Positions 1-10,047 of a stretch of DNA of 64,000 bases are shown here, in pieces. A program made the position numbers and the translations under genes. Position 1 is the stretch's first letter; each line of letters begins with the position of its first letter. Location of the stretch: NCBI RefSeq assembly GCF_001625215.2, contig NC_030381.2, forward strand, positions 19,183,131 through 19,247,130, given 5' to 3'. Under the pieces are notes generated by a model. That model was given only the letters and a program-made list of their open reading frames with translations. It did not search any database and was not told where the DNA came from. This DNA comes from Daucus carota subsp. sativus. Its lineage: Eukaryota > Streptophyta > Magnoliopsida > Apiales > Apiaceae.

Positions 1-8
1 GATTATCC

Positions 9-180
9 CACCTAAGTTTTCTGAGGTTTAAAAAAAATATATATCTCATAAAAAATACATGAGGGTGTTAATAATATTTTTGAGATTACATCACCTAAAT
101 TTTATGAGGTAAAAGAAACTCATATAAATACATGAGGGTATTAGTAATGTTTCTAAAATTATCTAACCTAAATTTCCTAA
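9..180. repeat. Diverged tandem repeat, about 90-bp unit
   Basis: The motif ACCTAA(A/G)TTTTCTGAGGT followed by a spaced AATACATGAGGGT begins near 9 and again near 99, and a third, truncated start (AACCTAAATTTCC) follows near 165. The copies are clearly related but diverged. No coding potential is seen. Confidence 0.55.
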
Positions 181-315
181 TACAAAATAGATCTAAAATA
201 AAATTTCCTCATGAACTTTATTCTATTCTAAAATTCACCTAACATTTTCTTTAAAGAAAGTTAATAAATTTTATAAATTTAATATATTTATCTTATTATA
301 AAATTTTGTCCATAT

Positions 316-1130
316 CCATTAGTCGTTAAAAGATCATATCATATAACAATTATAGTTAACGATTTATATCATGGTAATGAAGATCGGTAACTCTTAATTG
401 CAATATTATATTGTATACATTCTTGGTTCAATAAGAATTTTATTTTTCTTTATCAGAAATAATACATGTCAATCGTACAAATATAGTTATTTAATCTAAA
501 AGAATTGAGACAAGCCCATTCGAATATGTTTTTCTATATCACAATTTATAATTTATGACACTATTAAGAAAAAAAGTATTGATTATATTGAGCGGGAAAA
601 AATATCAATTATGCTTAGCAAAATAAAAATATTGATTATACTTAGCAAAATAAAAATATAAATTATACTTAGCAAAATAAAATATCGATTAGTCGTTAAA
701 AGGTTGTATAACCTAACAATTATAATTACCAATTTTCATCATGGAGCAGTAACTATTAAAATTCACACATGCTCATAATATGTTTTTCCATATTACAATT
801 TATAACTCTGTTCAGAAACAAAAATATCGATTAGTCCTTAAAAGGTCATATCATTTAACAATTGCAATCACAAAATTTCATCATAGTGATAAGAGCAATA
901 AATATTAATATAATATCATATTATATATATTTTGTATCCTACATGAATTTTTCTGTGCCAAAATAACACATGTAAGTCGTGCTTAAAAATTAGTTCATCA
1001 ATAAAAAATTCAGGCAAGCTCATTATAATATGTTTTTTCATATTACAATTTATAACATTATTCAAAAACAAAAATATCGATTAGTCATTAAAAGGTCATA
1101 TCATCTAACCATTATAATCAAAAAAATTCA
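316..1130. repeat. Four diverged copies of a dispersed AT-rich repeat
   Basis: The phrase GATTAGTC(G/C/A)TTAAAAGGT, followed by ATATCAT..TAACAATTATAAT, occurs near 316, 682, 826 and 1076. A companion phrase, ATATGTTTTTCCATATTAC, occurs near 525, 779 and 1029. The spacing is irregular (about 140-370 bp). They lie immediately upstream of the hAT transposase remnant and could be its subterminal repeats, but I cannot define an element end. The rest of 1-1430 shows no gene. Confidence 0.5.
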
Positions 1131-3021
1131 TCATTACTATAAGAGCAATAACTATTAAATAACTATTATATTATATACATTACTTATTTTATACAATTTG
1201 AGTTTTTATAATTAATTAAATATAAATTAGCTTATATATTCATTACTTTTCAAAGTACATATAATATGATCAAGTGAAACGACAAGCAAGAAAAATACTC
1301 AACAGTAAATAGCAACAATTGTACTTTTCATTTATCAAAAATTAAAATAGCTGCACTTCTCAAAAAGTTGTAGCGAAATTGAAAAGTCACTCTTTGCTTC
1401 TTCAAGAATTAGTCTTATATATACAAACAGAGTGCATCTTATAGTTGAACACAACTTTTTACAGTCTTTCTCATGGCTTCACAGAATAATTCACAGAGAC
1501 CGGGAAATCAAAAATCTTCAACCTATAATGAAAGACCTTTGTGTAACCATGTTACTGTACTTCAAAAAACACCTGGAGGTGGAGGCAACTGGACCTGGAC
1601 TTGCAATTATTGTCAAAGAAAGGTGTTGTTGGAAGCTATTCAAAGGTTAAAGCTTATCTGTTGAAACTTCCAAATTGTGGTGTTAAAGCTTGTCCTAACA
1701 TAACACCAGATATGCATGCTGCAATCAAGCGAGAAGACGAAGCTGCGGAAACTAGGAGACAACAAGAGGCGGTACAAATGAAGCAAAAAAATGCATATTT
1801 ATCTCTTTCTCAAGGATCAGATTTGGCACACCATAAAAAACGGAAAGGTGATCCTATTGCTGAAGTTGAAAGGGATGCACTAGACAACGCTTTTGCTCGA
1901 GCATTTTATGCAAGTGCTTTATCATTTAATTTGAGTAGATGTCCTTGTTTTAAAAAAGGCTTTGTTGATGTTTTCTAATAGTAATGTCCCCGGATATATC
2001 CTTTCGAGATATGATAGATTGCGCACCACATTATTAGCACAAGAAAAAAATCACATCTCTCAACTCCTACAACCTATTAAAGACACGTTGAGGAAAAAAG
2101 TTGTTTCTATTTGTTCGGATGGTTGGACTGACCTTCAAAAAAAAACTCTGATCAATATCATGGCTACTTCTTCTAGAAGTGCTATGTTTTTTAAATCAAT
2201 AGATACAAATGGTATCCGAAAAGAAGCAGAATTTGTTGCATCAATTTTCTTGGATGCAATGGAAGAAATTGGGGTGGTGAATTTGGTTCAGATGTTACTG
2301 ACAATGCTGCTAATTATAAGGCTGCTGGAGAGATTATTGAAAGCAAACATCCACACATCTTTTGGACTCCTTGTGTGGTTCACAGCATCAATTTGGCGTT
2401 AAAGAGCATTTGCGAGCCATCAGAGAGATCAAGCCACTACGAGCACTGTAAGTGGATACTAGATATTCTTAACGACGTTCAAGATATTAGAAATTTTGTT
2501 GTTAATCACAACATGGCATTAAGCATATTCAGTAGCCATTCTGATTTAACACTCTTGAGAGTTGCCGAAACACATTTTGCATCACACCTTATTATGGTTG
2601 GTCGACTTAGAAAGGTACGCACTGTAAAAAAAAAAGGTTATGGATGATAAACGGCAGGTTTATAGAGAAGAAAGAAATAATGTCATTGCCAACAAAGCGA
2701 GAGAAGTAAAAAGATGCATTGTGGATGACTTTTGGGGGGATCAGTTGGATTACATTTTGGCTTTTACTGAACCAGTTGTGGGAATGCTGAGCAAAGGTGA
2801 TAAAGACACTGTTGTTTTACATCTTATATATGACATGTGGTATACCATGATTGAGGATGTAAAAAAGGTTATTTATGCACATGAAGGAAAGGATCTGCTA
2901 ACTGGAAGTTCTGATTTTTTTTGAAGTTATTCACGATATACTTGTGAGTAGGTGGAATAAGAGCAACACAGCTTCACATTGCCTAGCCCATTCCTTGGTA
3001 CCAAAATATTACTTCGAAGCT

Positions 3022-3161
3022 TAGCTTCGAGGGGGAAACAATGGTATCATGCGAATATCTCCGCACGAGGATGAAGAAGTATCTGTTAACATAGCTTCGA
3101 GGGGGAAACAATGGTATCATGCGAATATCTACGCACGAGGATGAAGAAGTATCTGTTAACA
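3022..3161. repeat. 70-bp tandem duplication inside the hAT pseudogene
   Basis: The 70-bp block starting TAGCTTCGAGGGGGAAACAA at 3022 recurs at 3092 with one visible substitution (CTCCGCACG versus CTACGCACG). Seventy is not a multiple of three, so it also shifts the frame. The near-identity makes it younger than most of the decay around it. Confidence 0.9.
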
Positions 3162-3646
3162 GGGATGAATGTTTTAGAAGGCTGTTCACAAACCCAACTG
3201 ATTTGCAGAAAGTTTTTGCTGAGTTTAGAGCTTTCTCAACAGGAAGTGGGTACTTTAACCAAGCCCATGTCATTGAAGGGAGGATGACATAAAGATCTGT
3301 TTCTTGGTGGGCTAATTATGGAACAAGCACACCATTGTTACAAGGTTTAGCTTTTAAATTACTCGAACAACCAGCTTCTTCATCATGTACTGAGCGAAAC
3401 TAGAGCAAATATTCACTTATTAAGACAATGAAGAGAAACGGATTGACAACTTCAAGGACTGAAGATTTAGTATTTGTGCATAACAATCTCCGTGTTATAT
3501 CACGCAAGGATGAGGAATATGTCAAGGGCCCTTCAAAATTCTGGGACGCTTGTAAGTTTCTTTCAAACTAAAATATAATTATATAATATAAACTCTTGTG
3601 TCTTATCTTTAGAATTTATTATTTATTTTGTTATTATTATTTGTAG

Positions 3647-3846
3647 GATCTGTTCTAAAAGTATGTGATGTGATTAATCACGATTAGTCACCGATTAATC
3701 CTTATTCCATAGCTCACCGAACTGATTAATTCTCTGATTAATCACCGATCAATCCGATTAATCTCCGATCAATTCAATTAATCCCCGATTAATCCTGGTT
3801 CCGTGACTTCACCGATTAATTCCGATTCCCGCTTTTTACAACACTG
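3647..3846. mobile_element. 200-bp non-autonomous element inserted in the hAT pseudogene
   Basis: A stretch built of GATTAATC/CCGATTAATC motifs interrupts the hAT sequence just before its last exon. TTTGTAG lies on both sides (3640-3646 and 3847-3853), as expected of a target-site duplication. The ends (TGTTCTAAAAG at the left; reverse complement TGTTGTAAAAAG at the right) are weakly inverted. A related, larger copy lies at about 6982-7342. Confidence 0.6.
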
Positions 3847-3963
3847 TTTGTAGGTGGAGATAACTTTGATCCTGATGGACATGTTTGTGAATTTGCTCAA
3901 CTCTCGCAAGATGAACCGGAGTTTGAAGTAATGATACACGAGGACGAGGAGGGAAATATCTAG

Positions 3964-5899
3964 TTAATTTGAAGACTAAGCCAATGAGTTGTCTCTTGTT
4001 AGTTTTCTTCTTATTAGCAACAAATATGTTCAAGTTATTTACGGCCAGAGAACTATTACGTTTAAGTTGTAAATTTTGAGAACTATAATTCCAAGTTCTG
4101 AAATTTGATTTGAAGGATTTTTCTGTTTTTAAGTTTGGTTTATTCAATTTAACATTTGATCTTACTGGTGATTTATTAACATGGTAGACATTTTTTTGGG
4201 TAAATATATGATATATTGTAGTATTTACTATGTTTTATATATCGAGTCCCCATACCCATGTCCAAATAAGGACGAAGCCCCGCACCCGTGTCCAAATTCA
4301 GATCCACATCCAATGATCTCAAAATTTTGAAAATGAAGCCCCCGACCCTCGAATCCGCGCCCGTGTCTGACACTCGTACCCGAGTCTGGGTAACTTGGTT
4401 TTTAAATATGAGCATAATTGTGAATGATGTCAATTGACTCTAAAATTACGAGGATGAATGGTTTTCTTGGCGAGATCCTATATCTTCCGACAATTAAGAA
4501 AATAATGTAAGCTCTATATCTTAATTGATGCAAGACAAGAATTAAAACAAGGAAAAGGTAGATACTATACTATTTAATTGCAAAATTTTCAGTAGACTTA
4601 GGTGATCCAACTGCAGCGGAATTACTACCCCACTACCTTTGGGATGTCTCAAAAGGGATAATTTGTTAGGATCACAACCCATAACAAGAAACAGATAGTT
4701 ATCAATTCAATCATCAATCAAAATCTTCCAATAATAAGATCCTACATCTCCATGACAAGATATAAAACAATGGATGTATCGACTTAAAATGATAACAAAA
4801 ACAAAAACTTTGGTCTGTTGAACACCACCCACTACCACAGAGTTCCTCAGAAAAAGCTATGGATCATAAATATGGATCGCAACCCGCACAAGCAGATCCA
4901 ATTTAATGCTCAAACATCAAATCTGACCATGGGATTATATTATGAATTATGATGCTTATATCAGGAAAACCTAAATAATCAACCTGATGGACTAAGGCTT
5001 ACTAACAATTGGGCTTATTCTATAACCGACTACATATTTAGTATCCTACATATAAAACATATAGACATATAATTTTAATTCTCTTTAAACTAAATACATA
5101 TAAACTAACCAATACAAAATATAACAATTCTGCACTTCCGTTCCTCATCATTCTCCACTTGTTAACTAGACCACAAGTTTTGTAGATAGGAAGAACCATA
5201 AAAGACTGAACTGGAACGAAGAAAAATAAAATTTTCTGTTTTCCTTAAATAACGCCTGAGGTGCAAAATACTCCAAAAACTGACAAAGGAGGTGCAAAAT
5301 ATTATGGAAGGATAAACTCGATATAATCCAACCACTTAATGCTCCTTGGGGACAGGTTGTGATGCTATCAGACTACAGGCACCAACTTATAAAAAAACTA
5401 GAAATTTTGGGTATCTAGTGGTACTTTTATAAGTTGGTGCCTGTAGTATGATAATTTGGCTATCAGACTACAGACAAATTATTTTAATTCTCTTTGAACT
5501 AAATACATATAAAACATACCGTATATTATACGAAGAAAATCCAATGGATGCTCTTGTTTTATACTAACTAAAGCAGAAATCTTCCTCCGTTCATCTATGG
5601 AAGTTGACATCTTAATCTTCAGTTATCTGTCATGATTCCATTCACTAGTTAACAGAGTACCGGAAACATGTAATAATCTGGGGCAGAAGTATAAACAAGG
5701 ATATAAAATAGTCAGCCAGGAGTGGCATTAGCAAACTATCAGATTTCTCCTGCTTTTTTCCTTCTTCCTTATTTTTCTTTGTGATAAGTAAAATCATGGC
5801 TCAAGTCTTATATATAGAACTCTAAGGCGTCACAGCCAGCGCATACCAAGAAGACAAAGACAAGTTCTCGATAATGCACTCATCCTACACAAATAAATA
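3964..5899. other. Intergenic stretch without a recognisable gene
   Basis: No convincing coding region is seen. Positions 4240-4395 are a GC-richer patch of repeated CCCGTGTCC / GACACTCGTACCC-type phrases, which looks like a degenerate simple repeat. Positions 5364-5473 hold a short inverted-repeat structure listed separately. The rest is AT-rich and anonymous. Confidence 0.5.
5373..5446. repeat. Short perfect inverted repeat (22-bp arms)
   Basis: Arm CTACAGGCACCAACTTATAA (5373 onward, 22 bp to 5394) is perfectly complementary to 5425-5446, with a 30-nt loop. The phrase GCTATCAGACTACAG occurs just outside the left arm (5364-5378) and again at 5459-5473 as a direct repeat. The structure could be a tiny foldback element or a hairpin RNA source. 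No gene context is visible. Confidence 0.7.
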
Positions 5900-6271
5900 T
5901 AATCCCTCCGTCCCCTTTTACATGTCCTTTTTAAAAAAATTACGCATTTTAAAAAAATTAGTTAAGTTTTTTGTTTACTTGTTTACTCCTAAGAATTGCA
6001 ATGAATTAAACTGAGTTGTGTGACCCTTTCGAAAAAATTACACATTTTAAGAAAATTAGTTGAGTTTTTTGTTTACTTGTCTACTGCTGATAATTGCAAT
6101 GAATTAAACTGAGTTGTTTGTATATATATATCAGTCAAATATTGGAAATTGTTTTCCAAGGCTATTCTTTGGAAAAACATACAAAAAGTTGTTTTGAAAA
6201 GAGAAATGGACAAATATTTTAAAACAAATTTATTTCCCAAAAAGGACGTGTAAAAGGGGACAGAAGGAGTA
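5900..6271. mobile_element. Stowaway-like MITE
   Basis: Terminal inverted repeats: ATCCCTCCGTCCCCTTTTAC at the left, and the right end reads GTAAAAGGGGACAGAAGGAG. TA dinucleotides flank both ends. The CTCCCTCCGTCCC-type end is typical of plant Stowaway/Tc1-mariner MITEs. Confidence 0.8.
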
Positions 6272-6981
6272 TGTGTTTTCTATTATAGAAAACTTAAATA
6301 TCAAGTATCAATCCTGTAATAATAACATATGGTACAAGCACTTCCCCTTTTCCCTGTAAAATCAAGGTGCAATAACCCGGAAAAATCTACATTTATCCAA
6401 TAAGACACGGGTCATACCCGAAACTCAATCAAACACAATCAGGGTTTCAACTCAATAATTTGTACAAACCTTCTCGACGCTCCCTCATATATCACAATTT
6501 TTACAAAACCACATAAACCCAGTTCAATAACAAAAGAAAGGCATACATGGTAACATGGGTTTAAATTAGACCCATATATTCTATCTTATGACAAACACAA
6601 TTTATTACTAACATTATTTTCATGTAAATTAGCAATTTTTATAATATTACAAGCAGGAGCAAATTCACAGTCAGTATATTATTGAGTGAGTACATTTTCA
6701 TAAAGATTTAACTTCAGCCAAAACTGGGTGTCACACAAAATTATATATACATACATATGCATATATAGATACAGACATAGGTGTACACTATACAGAGAGA
6801 AGCACAGTAAGCCAGCAAAGTAATACCTGAGGGTTGGTACTCTTCCAACAGGGACCGAAAAGTTTGAAGAGGGGAAAAGGGTTTTCAAGGGTTTTATTTT
6901 TTTTACCTTTTATTTATGTTATTATATTTTTCTTGCTTCGGTGGAACAAGTTTATTAACAATTTTTTAAAATAATAAGTCT

Positions 6982-7342
6982 CGGTGTTCCAAAAATCTCC
7001 GTTTTAATCAATTAATTTCTCTGATTAATCCCTAATAATGTGAACGGCCGATTTGATTTTTGAAATCCGATTAATTTTTATAATATTTTTTATTAAAGTT
7101 TATATAATAATTTATTATAATTAAAATACTATATTATTTTAATTATGAACAATTAAAGAACTTGTGATATAGTAAATATATATTTGTTAATAAATAAGTA
7201 ATATAATAATAAATAAATATTAAATAATTTTTTATTATTAAAATACATCCGATTTTCACTCAGATTAATTCCTGATTTTTAGTTAATCCTGAATCGGTAA
7301 CTCGGCCAATTAGGTCCAATTTCCGATTTCTGTAACACTGAT
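6982..7342. mobile_element. Second copy of the GATTAATC-type non-autonomous element
   Basis: The region starts CGGTGTTCCAAAAATCTCCG and ends near GATTTCTGTAACACTG. The two ends are inverted (GTGTTCCAAAAATC versus GTGTTACAGAAATC). The interior repeats CTGATTAATCC and CGGCCAATTAGG-like phrases as in the 3647-3846 copy, with an AT-rich core. The exact boundaries are uncertain. The flanking 6272-6981 and 7343-7859 show no gene. Confidence 0.5.
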
Positions 7343-7859
7343 GACTATAGGTAAACCACGTTTTATGACATGTCTTAAAATTATATTACTGTATTAAAAA
7401 AAATTTGGAAATTATAATATTATATAAATAAAATAAAATTTTCTATTTCAAACATTTCAATAAAACGAGAGGCGAATTTTGTACTCCTGATTGGTCTCGG
7501 GTGTCGAAACTAAATTGTTCTTATGAGATGTCCACATATATTTACCGGGATAAGTGATCAAGTCAAAGACGTAAGTAAGAAGTACAGCCCGTTACAATAT
7601 CTCAAGTGCCAGACATAGAGTAAAAATAGGTTTTAGAGTTCGTAGCAGAGTAAGACTATCGGTTGATCATTAGTTCGTGTTTATATGAAAATTATAATGA
7701 CTATCGAGAATAGTCCACGGTCATTCAGACAGACACACACCAAACATACCGTATATATACATGGGCAATTCCTCAAATACAAACATGGAGAGACCATCTC
7801 TAGATAATATCACCCATAACCCACCCCCTATAACTCATCCCTTGTAGAGATCATCACTC

Positions 7860-8514
7860 TAGGGATGGGCATCGGGCCCTTTCGGGTCGGGGATTGCTAT
7901 ACCCGGCCCCGATCCCCATCCCCGGCCCGATCGGGATTCGGGGTTGCCCGCGGTGATTCGGGGTTTTTAATTTAAGTTAAAATTTCTATTTAAATATTTA
8001 AATTTATAATTACGATTAGTTTCTAATATGTCTAATTAATACCTAATCATTTTAATAAACATATCTTCAATGATTTAATTATGACCTTTTTAGTTTTAAG
8101 ACTTATATTAATAGAAATAAATATTAAAATTTATTTTAATAAATTTAATTATATTAAAGAGATATATAAACATGTTAATAAATGATTATAAACATGTGAA
8201 AATCCATGACTGAAGTTGACCTAAAGAGGTATATAAACATGTTAATAAATGATTATAATATATATGTATATATTTATATTTATATAATATATAATATATA
8301 ATATAATAACCGGGTCGACAATCGGGGAAAATCGGGTCGGGTTCGGGGATCGGGCCGGGGGAATGTGAAAAACCGTACCCGACCCGATCCCCGATTTTTT
8401 TTCAAAGTCATCCCCGTTCCCCGGCCCGTACCCGAAAAAATCCCCGAATCTCCGCACCATTCGGTGCGGGGATCGGGTCGGGATCGGGTGGGTCGGGATT
8501 AATGCACATCCCTA
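7860..8514. mobile_element. hAT-type non-autonomous element, 655 bp, with perfect 8-bp TSD
   Basis: The ends are TAGGGATGGGCAT at the left and ATGCACATCCCTA at the right. The octamer CATCACTC directly flanks both sides (7852-7859 and 8515-8522), the 8-bp duplication expected of hAT transposition. About 100-200 bp at each end are rich in CGGGTCGGGG/CCCCGATCCC phrases able to fold on each other, around an AT-rich core. The core contains a 67-bp-period duplication (TATATAAACATGTTAATAAA at 8163 and 8230). It has no coding capacity. Confidence 0.88.
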
Positions 8515-8724
8515 CATCACTCTTCTCCCACTCAATCCAACTAAAAACTACTAGAGCTTTGGACAAGCTCCAACTAGAACCCCATCCCCGATCCCATTAA
8601 ATACCACCTAACCCTACTGAAACGCACCAAGATACATCTAAGACCACCTTGAGATTCATTCTTGGACGACACAACCCTTTCTATCCTCTTTATTTGTAAT
8701 GATTTGTATTTAATTCGTATCACA

Positions 8725-9009
8725 TACTCCCTCCGTCCCACCCAATTGTTTACATTGGGTTTGGGCACGGAGGTTAAGAAATATGTATAAAGTAGTGAAA
8801 AAGAGGAAGAAAAGTGGGTGAAGTGGTGGGATCCATCGATTTTTAATATATAAAAGAGAGATAGTGGAGTAAAAGTAGTGTGAAAAGGAAGGAAAAGTGA
8901 TAAAGTGGTGGGACCCATTAACTATTTTGGGAAAGTTTTGTAATGTAAAGAAATGGATGGGACGTCCAAAAGAGGTAACTGTAAAGAACCTGGTGGGACG
9001 GAGGGAGTA
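8725..9009. mobile_element. Stowaway-like MITE
   Basis: It begins TACTCCCTCCGTCCCACC and ends GGTGGGACGGAGGGAGTA, giving perfect terminal inverted repeats with TA at each edge. Any open frame across it is a by-product of the repeat. Confidence 0.88.
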
Positions 9010-10047
9010 TCAAGTAATTGAATAGAAACGAGTTAATCATCAACTCATCATTGAAGTCGTTTGGTGAGTCATCAATCTTCACTGTAGTGAATTAATGATA
9101 TCAAGTAGGTCATCATCATTAATTTTATCCAAATTTTTTATAAACAATGTAACGGATGAGTCACGATGTTGACATAGTGCTGAGTTAGATATTAAATAAA
9201 TAAATACATAAAATAAAAATACTCTGTTAGTAAAAATAAAAACGTTATGATAAAAAGTCATTTAATTAATGTGTTTGTCGTTTGTATATATTTAAAAAAA
9301 TCTTGTGTACTAATTTTATCTCCCTCAGCACCGCATCGCACAACCATGTCAATGTGATGACCAATACCTTATGTTTTCTATCAAATATTTGAATGAATTT
9401 AATGATTATGAACTACTTGATATCATTCATGATGTGAGTCGAGTGTGACCAGATTAGTGACGTACTTGGTATAATTAAACGACTTCGATGAAGAGTTTGA
9501 TAATCAACCCAAATAAAAATTAAAATTAGAATGGAAATTATAAACTAGTCTAAGTTATCGGACGAATTTAATCTGGTAAATTTTTAGACGTCAGTCACAA
9601 TTAAAATAGTCACATATGATTCGACAAGATTACCTCCATTTTTAATTAGATTTTTTCATCAATCTGCGGGTATTTTCATTTTTAATCTGACTAAGATTAT
9701 TTTTTTTCTTTTTGATCATAGATTAAGAGTATTTTTCATCATCTCAAATCACCAATTTATATAGCATATACTATATTTCGATATGAAAATTTTATTTTAT
9801 TTTAGTTTGTATTTTTCACTTTAAAATATATATAATTTTTTCAAAAAGGAATTTTTTTAAGCTAGGTGTCCACTTAAGCAGGCTTATAAGTAGTTTTATA
9901 ATCCTAGGATGTATGTCATTTTTTAACTAATTTTTACGAGCTCACCCAAACACAGCCGATACACTAATAGCTCCATATCATATTTCATACCACACCACCC
10001 CATATCTCTTCACTTGCTCACCTTTCTCTAATAACAACAGATACATC
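9010..10047. other. Spacer upstream of the acyl-activating enzyme gene
   Basis: AT-rich sequence with no coding region. It must hold the promoter of the gene starting at 10048. TA-rich stretches are common here, so I do not single out a TATA box. Confidence 0.4.

Larger units (their letters stand above)
1473..3963 (+). pseudogene. Decayed hAT-family transposase (BED zinc finger, DUF659, dimerisation region)
   Basis: Fragments in three frames read in order along the plus strand as a plant hAT transposase. First is a BED-type zinc finger (CNYC near 1600, continuing as GSYSKVKAYLLKL after a frameshift near 1620). Next comes a DUF659-type region (CSDGWTD near 2110-2130), the ILVSRWNKSNTASHCLAHSL block near 2938-2997, then a C-terminal dimerisation region (WWANYGTSTPLLQGL near 3305; DLVFVHNNLRVISRKDEEYV near 3463-3525). 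A tail after a probable intron ends near 3962 with an acidic stretch and TAG. Multiple frameshifts, in-frame stops (including a Trp codon changed to TAG near 3400) and a 70-bp internal duplication make it non-functional. Terminal repeats were not identified. Confidence 0.85.

Noticed and set aside
4240..4395. GC-richer patch with CCCGTGTCC phrases considered as a coding fragment
   Set aside because: The phrases repeat with short irregular periods in all frames. It looks like a degenerate simple repeat.
8242..8460. Minus-strand open frame rich in Gly/Pro/Ile within the hAT-type element
   Set aside because: It is the translation of the CCCGATCCCC-type arms and the AT-rich core, with no protein features.
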